Shown piece by piece: positions 6,996 through 14,641 of a stretch of DNA of 56,792 nt. Numbering within the stretch: position 1 is the stretch's first letter; the number at the start of each line of letters is the position of its first letter. The notes under the pieces were generated by a model. The model saw only the letters and a list, made by a program, of their open reading frames with translations. It did no database searches and was not told the DNA's origin. The position numbers and the translations under genes were made by a program. The stretch is from JAHEAO01 sp041633555 (lineage in GTDB: Bacteria > Pseudomonadota > Alphaproteobacteria > Rhodobacterales > Rhodobacteraceae). The stretch lies in assembly GCA_041633555.1 (NCBI GenBank), contig JBFKFZ010000018.1, forward strand, positions 1 through 56,792, read 5' to 3'.

Positions 6996-8261
6996 TCAGG
7001 CGCGAACCGTGCCGTTACCGGTGACGAGATATTTGAAGCTGGTCAATTGCTCTGCACCAACCGGCCCCCTCGCATGCATCTTGCCGGTGGCGATGCCGAT
7101 CTCTGCACCCATACCGAACTCTCCGCCGTCAGCGAACTGGGTCGAGGCATTGCGCATAAGGATCGCACTGTCGAGTTCGGCGAAGAACCGGTCGGCGGCC
7201 TTGTCATCTTCAGTCAGGATGCAGTCGGTGTGGTTCGAACCGTAGCGACGGATATGGGCAATGGCGCCGCCGATGTCGTCGACGACCTTGGCCGCGATAT
7301 CCATGTCGAGATATTCGTGGCCCCAGTCGTCTTGAGTGGCGGGCACGGTCCCGTCGAATGTCTGCAACGCAGTATCAGCATGGACCCGGACGCCCTTGTC
7401 GATCAGGGCGGCGATCACATCGCGGCCGATGCCGTCCACGGCGTCGCGGTGGATCAGAAGGCATTCGGCTGCGCCGCAGATGCCGGTGCGACGGGTCTTG
7501 GCGTTCAGCACGACATTCAGGGCCTTTTCGGGATCGGCGGCCTTGTCGAGATAGATATGCACGATGCCTTCGAGATGGGCGAAGACCGGCACCCGCGCCT
7601 CGCGCTGGACGAGGCCGACGAGCCCCTTCCCGCCGCGCGGCACGATGACGTCGATATGGTCGGTCGCCCGCAGCATTTCGGCGACGGCCTCGCGGTCGCG
7701 GGTCGGCACGAGCTGGATCGCGGCCTCTGGCAGATTAGCGGATTTCAACCCCTCAACCAGACAGGCATGAATCGCGCGCGACGAATGGAAGCTTTCAGAC
7801 CCGCCACGCAGGATCACCGCATTGCCCGCCTTCAGGCAGAGGGCACCGGCATCGGCGGTCACGTTCGGGCGGCTTTCATAGATCACCCCCACGACCCCAA
7901 GGGGCGTGCGGACGCGCTGGATATGCAAGCCCGTGGGCCGGTCCCATTCAGCAATGACCTCGCCCACCGGGTCCGTCTGTTCGGCAACCGTGCGCAGGCC
8001 GTCGACGATGCCGCGGATGCGCTCCTCATCGAGCATCAGCCGGTCGATCATGGCCGGGCTCAGGCCTTTCTCGCGGCCATAGGCGAGATCCCTGACATTG
8101 GCCTCGATGATCTCGGCGCGGTTCTTCCAGACCGCCTCTGCAGCGCCAATGAGGGCAGCGTACTTGCGCTCGGCGGAAGCCACGGCAAGTTCGGCCGTGG
8201 CGGCGCGGGCGGCCTTTCCGATGCTCGCCATCAGGGCGGGGATGTCGTCGTGATCTTTCAT
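6996..8261 (-). CDS. proA: gamma-glutamyl phosphate reductase ProA
   Basis: This enzyme reduces gamma-glutamyl phosphate to glutamate-5-semialdehyde with NADPH, the second step of proline synthesis. The protein has 421 residues, normal for ProA. The catalytic cysteine lies in RRTGICGAAECLLIHRD. Other family stretches are PLGVVGVIYESRPNVTADAG, LCLKAGNAVILRGGSES and YGSNHTDCILTED. I chose ATG at 8259-8261 (MKDHDDIPALMASIG). A longer frame begins at 8432 but would add unrelated low-complexity sequence and overlap proB. The gene lies 76 bases downstream of proB and is the last gene of the obgE-proB-proA run. Confidence 0.96.
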   Translation of the reverse strand: MKDHDDIPALMASIGKAARAATAELAVASAERKYAALIGAAEAVWKNRAEIIEANVRDLAYGREKGLSPAMIDRLMLDEERIRGIVDGLRTVAEQTDPVGEVIAEWDRPTGLHIQRVRTPLGVVGVIYESRPNVTADAGALCLKAGNAVILRGGSESFHSSRAIHACLVEGLKSANLPEAAIQLVPTRDREAVAEMLRATDHIDVIVPRGGKGLVGLVQREARVPVFAHLEGIVHIYLDKAADPEKALNVVLNAKTRRTGICGAAECLLIHRDAVDGIGRDVIAALIDKGVRVHADTALQTFDGTVPATQDDWGHEYLDMDIAAKVVDDIGGAIAHIRRYGSNHTDCILTEDDKAADRFFAELDSAILMRNASTQFADGGEFGMGAEIGIATGKMHARGPVGAEQLTSFKYLVTGNGTVRA

Positions 8262-8337
8262 GTCGCTGGCCTTTGCGCCCGTGGCGTGGACCGTATGCCT
8301 CCGGCGGGGATGTTTATGGACAAATAATGCGGCCTGG

Positions 8338-9438
8338 TCAAAGCGCCATGTCATCGCGGTGGATGAGTGCGGCGCGGCCTGGATAGCCGAGGATATCCTC
8401 GATCTCGGCCGAGCGATGGCCGGCGATGGCACGGGCCTCGTCGGCGGTGTAGCGGGCTAGACCGAGGCCAAGGCGCTGGCCGGACGGGTCGAGGATCGCC
8501 ACTGGGTCACCTCGGCCGAACTTTCCCGCGACCCTGACGACGCCAGCCGGTAGCAGGGATTTGCCCGATCCGAGCGCTGCGGCAGCGCCCTCGTCGACGG
8601 TAATCTCGCCGCGCGTCTTCATCGCGGCAATCCAGCGCTTGCGCGCTAGTTGCGGGTCGCCCTGCGCCGTGAACCAAGTGGCGGGCGCGCCGGTTTCGAG
8701 CGCATTGAGCGGGCGCAGCACGGAACCTTCGGTGATCGCCATCGCGCAGCCGGCGCCAGTGGCGGTCTTGGCGGCCATCAGCTTGGTGATCATGCCGCCC
8801 TTCGACAGGCCAGAACCGGCATCTCCGGCCATCGCCTCGATCTCTGGCGTGATCGCGTCGATCACCTTGAAGCGGCGGGCGGCGGGGTCGGTCTTGGGAT
8901 TGCCGGAATAGAAGCCATCGACATCGGACAGCAGGATCAACTGGTCCGCACCGACGGTCACGGCGATCTGCGCGGCAAGGCGGTCATTGTCGCCATAGCG
9001 GATCTCGTCGGTTGCCACGGTGTCATTCTCGTTCACGATCGGCACGACGCCGAGCGCCAGCAATGTCTCGAGCGTGGCGCGGGAATTGAGATAGCGGCGA
9101 CGGTCGGTGCTGTCCTCGAGCGTCACCAGCACCTGCGCGGTGGTAATGCCGTGCGGGGCAAGCACCTCTTCATAGGCGCGGGCCAGGCGGATCTGGCCGA
9201 CCGCAGCGGCGGCCTGGCTTTGTTCGAGCGGCAAATGCGGCGCGGGCAACCCGAGGACAGCGCGGCCAAGCGCGATCGAGCCCGAGGACACAAGGATCAC
9301 CGAGGTGCCGCGCGCCTTGGCTGCGGCGACGTCTTCGGCCAGCCCCTTCAGCCAGTCGGCGCGGAGCTTGCCCCTTTGCACGAGCAGTGCCGAGCCGATC
9401 TTGACGACGAGGCGTCTGGCGGTTTTCAGGGTTGCCAT
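8338..9438 (-). CDS. proB: glutamate 5-kinase ProB with PUA domain
   Basis: ProB phosphorylates glutamate with ATP to start proline synthesis and is normally inhibited by proline. The 366-residue protein has an amino-acid-kinase domain (VVKIGSALL; VILVSSGSIALGRAVLG; PIVNENDTVATDEIRYGDND; LLSDVDGFYSGNP; SGLSKGGMITKLMAAK). It ends in a PUA domain (residues about 275-355, SLLPAGVVRVAGKFGRGDPV), as in the full-length bacterial enzyme. Its first 13 bases overlap the end of obgE, so the two are probably translationally coupled, and proA follows. Confidence 0.96.
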   Translation of the reverse strand: MATLKTARRLVVKIGSALLVQRGKLRADWLKGLAEDVAAAKARGTSVILVSSGSIALGRAVLGLPAPHLPLEQSQAAAAVGQIRLARAYEEVLAPHGITTAQVLVTLEDSTDRRRYLNSRATLETLLALGVVPIVNENDTVATDEIRYGDNDRLAAQIAVTVGADQLILLSDVDGFYSGNPKTDPAARRFKVIDAITPEIEAMAGDAGSGLSKGGMITKLMAAKTATGAGCAMAITEGSVLRPLNALETGAPATWFTAQGDPQLARKRWIAAMKTRGEITVDEGAAAALGSGKSLLPAGVVRVAGKFGRGDPVAILDPSGQRLGLGLARYTADEARAIAGHRSAEIEDILGYPGRAALIHRDDMAL

Positions 9439-10466
9439 GGTGTGGCTTCATCTTCGGCGGCTTTCCGGTTGCGCAGGCGGCCCATGTCGATCCGCTTGCG
9501 AAGCGCCCGCAGGACCTCTTGTACGCCGTCACCGGAAACGCCTGACATGGTGAGAACTTCACCGCCGACGGCCTTCACGAGGGCCTTGCGTTTCTTCGCC
9601 AGTTCCTTGGCATCAAGCGCATCGATCTTGTTCAGGACTGTGACGCGCGGTTTGTCGGCAAGGCCCGCGCCATAGGCCTCGATCTCGGTCACGATGGTCT
9701 GATAATCCGCCTTGATCTCATCGGACGTACCATCGACGAGGTGCAGGAGGACCGCGCAGCGTTCGACATGGCCCAGGAAGAGATCGCCAAGGCCCCTGCC
9801 CTCGGACGCGCCTTCGATAAGGCCCGGAATGTCGGCGATCACGAATTCAACCTCGTCGACCCCGACGACACCGAGGTTGGGCACAAGCGTGGTGAAGGGA
9901 TAGTCAGCGATCTTGGGCCGGGCGTTCGACGTGGCAGCGAGGAAGGTGGACTTGCCGGCATTCGGCAGGCCCAGAAGGCCGACATCCGCGATCAGCTTCA
10001 GCCGCAGCCAAAGCATACGCTCGACGCCTTCCTGTCCGGGATTGGCGCGGCGCGGGGCCTGGTTACTGGCAGTCTTGAAATGCATGTTGCCGAAGCCGCC
10101 ATTGCCGCCCTTGGCAAGCAGGATCTTCTGCCCAACCTCTGTCAGGTCGGCGATCACGGTCTCTTCGTCCTCGTCGAGGATTTCGGTACCGACGGGAACC
10201 CGCAGGATGACATCATCGCCATCCTTGCCGGTGCGCTGCTGGCCCATGCCGTGCTGGCCGCTCTTGGCATAGAAATGCTGCTGATAGCGGAAATCGATCA
10301 GCGTGTTGAGCCCGTCCACCGCCACGGCCCAGACATCGCCACCCCGACCGCCATCGCCACCGTTCGGGCCGCCAAATTCCACGAATTTCTCGCGCCGGAA
10401 GCTGATACAGCCCGCGCCGCCGCCGCCCGAGCGGATATAGACCTTGGCCAGATCGAGGAATTTCAT
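9426..10466 (-). CDS. obgE: Obg/CgtA ribosome-associated GTPase
   Basis: Obg is an essential GTPase that binds the 50S subunit and acts in its late assembly and in stress control. The 346-residue protein has the glycine-rich Obg fold at residues 1-158 (KVYIRSGGGGAGCISFRREK, GGPNGGDGGRGGDVWA). The GTPase domain follows, with G1 GLPNAGKST, the switch region DYPFTTLVPNLG, G3 DIPGLIEGAS, and G4 LNKIDALD. The short C-terminus lacks the OCT domain found in some Gram-positive forms. Co-location with rplU-rpmA upstream and proBA downstream is common in alphaproteobacteria. Confidence 0.96.
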   Translation of the reverse strand: MKFLDLAKVYIRSGGGGAGCISFRREKFVEFGGPNGGDGGRGGDVWAVAVDGLNTLIDFRYQQHFYAKSGQHGMGQQRTGKDGDDVILRVPVGTEILDEDEETVIADLTEVGQKILLAKGGNGGFGNMHFKTASNQAPRRANPGQEGVERMLWLRLKLIADVGLLGLPNAGKSTFLAATSNARPKIADYPFTTLVPNLGVVGVDEVEFVIADIPGLIEGASEGRGLGDLFLGHVERCAVLLHLVDGTSDEIKADYQTIVTEIEAYGAGLADKPRVTVLNKIDALDAKELAKKRKALVKAVGGEVLTMSGVSGDGVQEVLRALRKRIDMGRLRNRKAAEDEATPWQP

Positions 10467-10478
10467 TTGTGGCGCCTT

Positions 10479-11483
10479 TCAGCGGGTTCGCGACAGGCGA
10501 TACATGATCACGGGGTCCGGCTCAAGCCGGTGGCTGGATTGCAGGTTCTGGCGATGGCTCTCGACGAAATTAAGCTTTTCCAGCACGCGGAGCGAGGCCG
10601 GATTGGCCGCATTCGCGCCGGCCGTCACGGCCTCCAGCCCGAAACGTTCGACGACATGTTCCAGAAAGCTCCGCATGGCCTCGGTCGCGTAACCCTTGCC
10701 CCAATGGGCCGGGTCGATGAAATACATTGTCGAGACCGGGTTGCCTCCGATCCCGACGACGCCGATCATTGGCCCGTCACGTTCGGCGATGGCGGCGCAG
10801 AACGGGATATCGCCGCGAAACTGGCGGATCCCGATCCAGTCCCTTGCGGCGTCGCGGCTGAGCGGATGCGGAATGCTGGTCATCATGTCGGCAATCTTTG
10901 CCTGTCCGGCGATGGCAAGGAACCGGTCGAGATCGCCGCGGGCGAAGGGCCGGATCACCAGCCGCTCCGTTTCGATGCGAAGCGGACGATCGGCGCGCCA
11001 GTGATCGAGGGTCAGCGTCACGCCCTGCAAAACGACTTCGCGCCCGAGCGGACGGGAAAAGGCCGGCTTTACATGACTTTCACGGAACCCGAGCTTGGTC
11101 AGCACCCTAGAGGATGCCGCATTGCCCGGAAGATAGCCGGACGTCACCGGCTCGTCGCTATGGGCGAAGTGGTCGGCCAACACGGCTTCCGCGGCCTCGG
11201 TCATAAGGCCCTGCCCCCAGAAGGGCTTACCCAGCCAGTAGCCGAGTTCGTCGGAGCCGCTGACGATTCCGGCGAAACACCCTTCGAACTCGATCGCAAG
11301 GCTGTCATCCGACGCCGGGTCGCCGACAAACCACGCGGCATCGGCGCGGCTATAGGGCCAGGGCGGCGTTGTCAGCCACCTGATCACGTCCCAGTCGGCG
11401 ATCAGCCGCGCGATATCATCCACGTCCCGGCGGTGCAACGGGCGCAGTTTCAACCGCTTGGTCTGAAGCGCCCGGCCGGTCAC
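10479..11483 (-). CDS. tandem GNAT-domain acetyltransferase (RimJ/RimL-like), 334 residues
   Basis: This protein contains two GNAT N-acetyltransferase domains in one chain. Domain 1 (about residues 5-150) starts TKRLKLRPLHRRDVDDIARL and has the acetyl-CoA region GYWLGKPFWGQGLMTEA. Domain 2 (about 165-330) starts IETERLVIRPFARGDLDRFL and has DPAHWGKGYATEAM. Single GNAT proteins of this class are about 180 residues. I chose GTG at 11481-11483 because it lies just after the upstream GNAT stop at 11494. A longer frame to 11588 would overlap that gene. The substrate is unknown; it lies immediately upstream of obgE in an apparent operon. Confidence 0.85.
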   Translation of the reverse strand: MTGRALQTKRLKLRPLHRRDVDDIARLIADWDVIRWLTTPPWPYSRADAAWFVGDPASDDSLAIEFEGCFAGIVSGSDELGYWLGKPFWGQGLMTEAAEAVLADHFAHSDEPVTSGYLPGNAASSRVLTKLGFRESHVKPAFSRPLGREVVLQGVTLTLDHWRADRPLRIETERLVIRPFARGDLDRFLAIAGQAKIADMMTSIPHPLSRDAARDWIGIRQFRGDIPFCAAIAERDGPMIGVVGIGGNPVSTMYFIDPAHWGKGYATEAMRSFLEHVVERFGLEAVTAGANAANPASLRVLEKLNFVESHRQNLQSSHRLEPDPVIMYRLSRTR

Positions 11484-11493
11484 GCGATCGACC

Positions 11494-12033
11494 CTAGGCG
11501 AGCTTCTTGATATAGGTCCAGGTTGGTATGGTTGTGTTGCGGGCCACAGAGAAGGCCTCGGCATCGCCAAGATATTCGAAACCGGCATTGGTCACGACCC
11601 GCGCCGAGGCGGGATTGTCCTGAAACACGGCGGCGAACAGCGTCTTGGCGTTCTGCGGATTGGCCGCGACCATCGCGCGGACAGCCTCTGACGCGAGACC
11701 GCTGTTCCAGAAGGTCGGCGCGATCCAGAAGCTGATCTCGGATTGGTTGCGGTCCATGCGCTGCAGCCAGACCACGCCAAGTACCTCGGCCAGCCCATGC
11801 ATCGAGCCATCCATCACCCAGGCATCGTCGAGCCGATCAGCACTTTGCGCGCGGGCGATATAGCCCTCGGTCGAGCCGGGCGGCAGCGGGTGCGGAATGG
11901 TCTGCGTCGCCTCGGCAACCCGGCGGTCACCGGCATACATCGCCAGAAGCCCAGCGTCGGATTTCCGCAAGGGGCGCAGGATGAACCGTTCAGCCTCGAT
12001 GACGGGTTGATTGGTGATCTGGTCGAGTAACAT
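11494..12033 (-). CDS. GNAT family N-acetyltransferase (RimJ/RimL-like)
   Basis: This 179-residue GNAT acetyltransferase begins IEAERFILRPLRKSDAGLL, the usual RimJ/RimL-type opening, and has the acetyl-CoA-binding region FWIAPTFWNSGLASEAVRAM. ATG at 12031-12033 follows AGGAGGGAAGG, a strong ribosome-binding site. The gene is 10 bases upstream of the tandem GNAT gene and follows the rpmA terminator. The proline- and glycine-rich segment IPHPLPPGSTEGYIA is shared in form with the second domain of the tandem protein (IPHPLSRDAARDWI), so the two genes probably arose by duplication. The acceptor substrate is not known. Confidence 0.88.
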   Translation of the reverse strand: MLLDQITNQPVIEAERFILRPLRKSDAGLLAMYAGDRRVAEATQTIPHPLPPGSTEGYIARAQSADRLDDAWVMDGSMHGLAEVLGVVWLQRMDRNQSEISFWIAPTFWNSGLASEAVRAMVAANPQNAKTLFAAVFQDNPASARVVTNAGFEYLGDAEAFSVARNTTIPTWTYIKKLA

Positions 12034-12128
12034 GCCTTCCCTCCTCTGAAGAGCACGAACCGCTATTATACATGGGAAACCGGCAAAAAGATGGCCAGCT
12101 TTTAACTCCTGCTGGTAACGCGATTATG

Positions 12129-12162
12129 AAAAGAAAAAGGGATCGGTACTGTCGCCGATCCC
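12129..12162 (-). terminator. intrinsic terminator after rpmA
   Basis: On the minus strand GGGATCGG and CCGATCCC form a perfect 8-bp stem with an 8-base loop, followed directly by TTTTTCTTTTC. It lies about 30 bases past the rpmA stop codon, so it should end the rplU-rpmA transcript and separate it from the GNAT-obgE-proBA run. Confidence 0.9.
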
Positions 12163-12190
12163 TCCCTAAGATACCGTTAAGGAACGCGGC

Positions 12191-12460
12191 TTATTCGGCG
12201 GCCTCCGCGACCGGGAGCACCGAAATGAATGTGCGTCCCTTGAGGCCCTTGTGGAAGGTCACGGCACCCTCGGTCACGGCGAAGATCGTGTGATCCTTGC
12301 CCATGCCGACGCCCTCACCCGGCCACCATTTGGTACCGCGCTGACGCACGATGATGTTGCCCGGAATGGCGGTCTCTCCGCCGTAGAGCTTGACGCCAAG
12401 GCGGCGACCGGCCGAGTCGCGCCCGTTACGGGATGAACCGCCTGCTTTCTTGTGTGCCAT
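12191..12460 (-). CDS. rpmA: 50S ribosomal protein L27
   Basis: L27 reaches the peptidyl-transferase centre of the large ribosomal subunit. The 89-residue sequence is textbook: MAHKKAGGSSRNGRDSAGRR, then LGVKLYGGE, IPGNIIVRQRGTKWWPG and GMGKDHTIFA. The N-terminus starts directly with AHKK and has no Firmicutes-type cleaved leader. It lies 6 bases after rplU, with its ribosome-binding site (AAGGAG) at the end of that gene. Confidence 0.98.
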   Translation of the reverse strand: MAHKKAGGSSRNGRDSAGRRLGVKLYGGETAIPGNIIVRQRGTKWWPGEGVGMGKDHTIFAVTEGAVTFHKGLKGRTFISVLPVAEAAE

Positions 12461-12466
12461 TGCTCG

Positions 12467-13129
12467 TTACTCCTTTTCAGCGGCCAGTTTCTTGGCCTGT
12501 GCAACCCAGTCCTCGCGCTCGATACGGCCCTTGAAGGACAGCTTCTCGTCCATCTCGGCGATATCGGCCTCGGACCAGCCTGCAATCTGCGCGAAGCTGG
12601 TGACACCGGCCTCAATCAATTTCTTCTCCAGCGCCGGGCCGACGCCGGACAGCTGTTTCAGATCGTCGGATCCGGCAGCCTCTTTCGGCGGGGCCTTGGG
12701 GGCCTGTGCCTTGGCTTCGGCCTTTTTGGGGGTTTCGGCCTTTTTGGCGGGCTTGGCGGCAGCGGTCGCGGATGCGGGGACCGAACCGGCCCCGATCGCA
12801 GACTTGACGCCCGACTTGTCGCCACCCTTCTCCAGGATGTCGGTGACCCGCAGCAACGTCAGCTGCTGGCGATGGCCCTTGGTGCGCTGCGAGCTGTGCT
12901 TGCGGCGGCGCTTGACAAAGTGGATGACCTTTTCGCCCTTGATCTGGTCGATCACCTCGGCCTGCACGGCAGCGCCGGCGACCAAGGGGGATCCGACGGT
13001 GGCACCCACCATCAGAATCTCGTTGAACTGGATTTTTTCGCCGGCATCAGCTGCAAGTTTCTCGACGCGGAGCATGTCCCCGCTCTGAACCTTGTATTGC
13101 TTGCCACCGGTCTTCATGACCGCAAACAT
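12467..13129 (-). CDS. rplU: 50S ribosomal protein L21 with C-terminal helix-hairpin-helix extension
   Basis: Residues 1-100 are ordinary L21 (MFAVMKTGGKQYKVQSGDML; VIHFVKRRRKHSSQRTKGHR), an early assembly protein of the 50S subunit. A lysine/alanine/proline linker of about 55 residues follows. Then comes a helix-hairpin-helix-like domain (DDLKQLSGVGPALEKKLIEA; SFAQIAGWSEADIAEM), giving 220 residues instead of the usual 100-105. ATG at 13127-13129 was chosen because AAGGA lies seven bases upstream; the longer start at 13144 has no ribosome-binding site. Similar tails occur in other Rhodobacterales proteins; their role is not established. Confidence 0.95.
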   Translation of the reverse strand: MFAVMKTGGKQYKVQSGDMLRVEKLAADAGEKIQFNEILMVGATVGSPLVAGAAVQAEVIDQIKGEKVIHFVKRRRKHSSQRTKGHRQQLTLLRVTDILEKGGDKSGVKSAIGAGSVPASATAAAKPAKKAETPKKAEAKAQAPKAPPKEAAGSDDLKQLSGVGPALEKKLIEAGVTSFAQIAGWSEADIAEMDEKLSFKGRIEREDWVAQAKKLAAEKE

Positions 13130-13267
13130 GCGCAATTCCTTCATATTTTCGCGTCCTGCGGCCCCGGTTTCCCGGCGTTCCCGACCCTATGGTCGCCTCG
13201 AACAGCGCGCCTCTCTCGAAGCGACATTTCAATGGCCCGGCGGGTCTACACCCGTCCGAGATGCGCG

Positions 13268-13296
13268 GTTATGATGGAGTCGCGGTCGCAAGTCAA
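13268..13296 (-). promoter_or_regulatory. sigma-70-type promoter for rplU-rpmA
   Basis: On the minus strand TTGACT (13291-13296) and CATAAC (13268-13273) are spaced by exactly 17 bases, close to the housekeeping consensus. Transcription should begin near 13261, leaving a leader of about 130 bases before the rplU start, with GC-rich inverted repeats that could fold. Confidence 0.6.
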
Positions 13297-13329
13297 GAAC
13301 CATGCCCGGAAATTCCAGGGCGATGAAAC

Positions 13330-14169
13330 CTACAGATCCTCGCCCACCACGAATGTCGCCGCCGACCGGCCAAGCGCCCGGCTCACCTCGACAAACAACT
13401 GGTCGAAAGCAACGAAGAGCGCGCGGTTCAGCGCCTGCCCCTCGACCGTTTCCGACAGGGCGATATAGTCCTTCAGCTCGGCCTCGGTCAGCGGCTGGTA
13501 GGCCATGACAAGGAACCCATAGAGCCAGTCCCGCGTATCGGCGCGGATCACCTCTTCCTGGCTCCAGACATCTGTCAGGATCTGTTCTTCCGTCAGCGTC
13601 ATGTCGAACGCGCCGCCATCCTGCAGCCCGGTATAGAAGGCGTAGTTCGAGTTCATCGCCCCGACCACGTTATATTCCAGCAGTTCGTTGGCCTCTACAT
13701 ATTCCGTGACGAGATCGAGCAGCGGATCGCCATAGGCAGTCAGTTCCGCCAGGCGGGCCTTGCTCGATTCTTCGACCGCCTTATCGAGAAGCGCCCGCCG
13801 CGCGCTGACCTCGAGCGACACGATCTTGCGCCCAGTCTCGCCTTCGAAGAAGGCGATCAACGGATCGAGATCGGTGTTCTTGAGTTCGGCGGAGAGACCT
13901 GTCCAGACGATCCGGGTCATCCAGCCGGTATCGTAGATCTTGTCGACCAGCTCCTGCCAATTGGAACCGCCCCGGCCAGGAAACATCTCCTCGGCAAGCT
14001 CGCCTCCATTGACCAGCCCTTCCTCACGCATCACCTCGATGATCTCGGGCAAGCCAAGCGCCCGGGCCAGGGGGTCGATTTCCTGGGGCACGGCCTGTGC
14101 CTGCACCTGTGCCTGCGCGGCAAGGCTTGCGGCCAGCCAGAAGAGAAATGGGATCAGGATTTGTCGCAT
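13330..14169 (-). CDS. exported DUF2059 domain protein
   Basis: This 279-residue protein begins with a signal peptide (MRQILIPFLFWLAASLAAQA, then QVQAQAVPQE), so it should be periplasmic. The body is helical and acidic with no cysteines or obvious catalytic motif. The DUF2059 region is best seen around EVMREEGLVNGGELAEEMFP and FFEGETGRKIVSLEVSARR. The function of DUF2059 proteins is unknown. The start at 14167-14169 fits the signal peptide. The gene stands alone, with the rplU promoter downstream and the tRNA-Ser gene upstream on the other strand. Confidence 0.8.
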   Translation of the reverse strand: MRQILIPFLFWLAASLAAQAQVQAQAVPQEIDPLARALGLPEIIEVMREEGLVNGGELAEEMFPGRGGSNWQELVDKIYDTGWMTRIVWTGLSAELKNTDLDPLIAFFEGETGRKIVSLEVSARRALLDKAVEESSKARLAELTAYGDPLLDLVTEYVEANELLEYNVVGAMNSNYAFYTGLQDGGAFDMTLTEEQILTDVWSQEEVIRADTRDWLYGFLVMAYQPLTEAELKDYIALSETVEGQALNRALFVAFDQLFVEVSRALGRSAATFVVGEDL

Positions 14170-14373
14170 GCCGCCCTCGCAGAGAAGTCTTACCTCAAAC
14201 TATGCCCGATCGTGCCGGCTTCCAAGCCGATGTCGGAATACAATTGCCGGACCGGTGAAAGACCGCCGGCGAAGGAAACACTCCACCTGCGGACCATGCA
14301 GCGTGCATATTTCCTATTGTGCCCGGTCCGCGCATTTCCTAAATACGCCCACGGTTCGGCAAGAGCCCTTCGC

Positions 14374-14463
14374 GGAGAGGTGCCAGAGTGGTCGAATGGG
14401 GCGGTCTCGAAAACCGTTGAACCTTCACGGGTTCCCAGGGTTCGAATCCCTGTCTCTCCGCCA
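14374..14463 (+). tRNA. tRNA-Ser (anticodon CGA)
   Basis: The 90-base gene folds as a class II tRNA with a long variable arm. The acceptor stem is GGAGAGG paired with TCTCTCC (last pair G-U). The anticodon stem GCGGT/ACCGT encloses loop CTCGAAA, giving CGA, which reads serine codon UCG. The T-loop sequence is GGTTCGAATCC. Discriminator G is at 14460 and CCA is encoded at 14461-14463. Confidence 0.96.
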
Positions 14464-14641
14464 TCATCCCGCAAATCCTGATTGCCGCCAAATCTTCAGA
14501 CAAACAGGTAACTTTTGGGATGCCTAACCCGTACCACTTGGCATGAACCAAAATGACGGGGAAGTCACCTCCTGAGATGTCGGCGTCCAAAACCTGTTGT
14601 GGCCCGTCGAAAACTGGCGGGATTTGCAGGCGGGACCTTCT

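Noticed and set aside
14374..14641. tRNA-Ser gene as an integration site with a mobile element beside it
   Set aside because: No integrase, no direct repeat of the tRNA 3' end and no foreign composition are visible. The 178 bases after the tRNA appear plain intergenic DNA.
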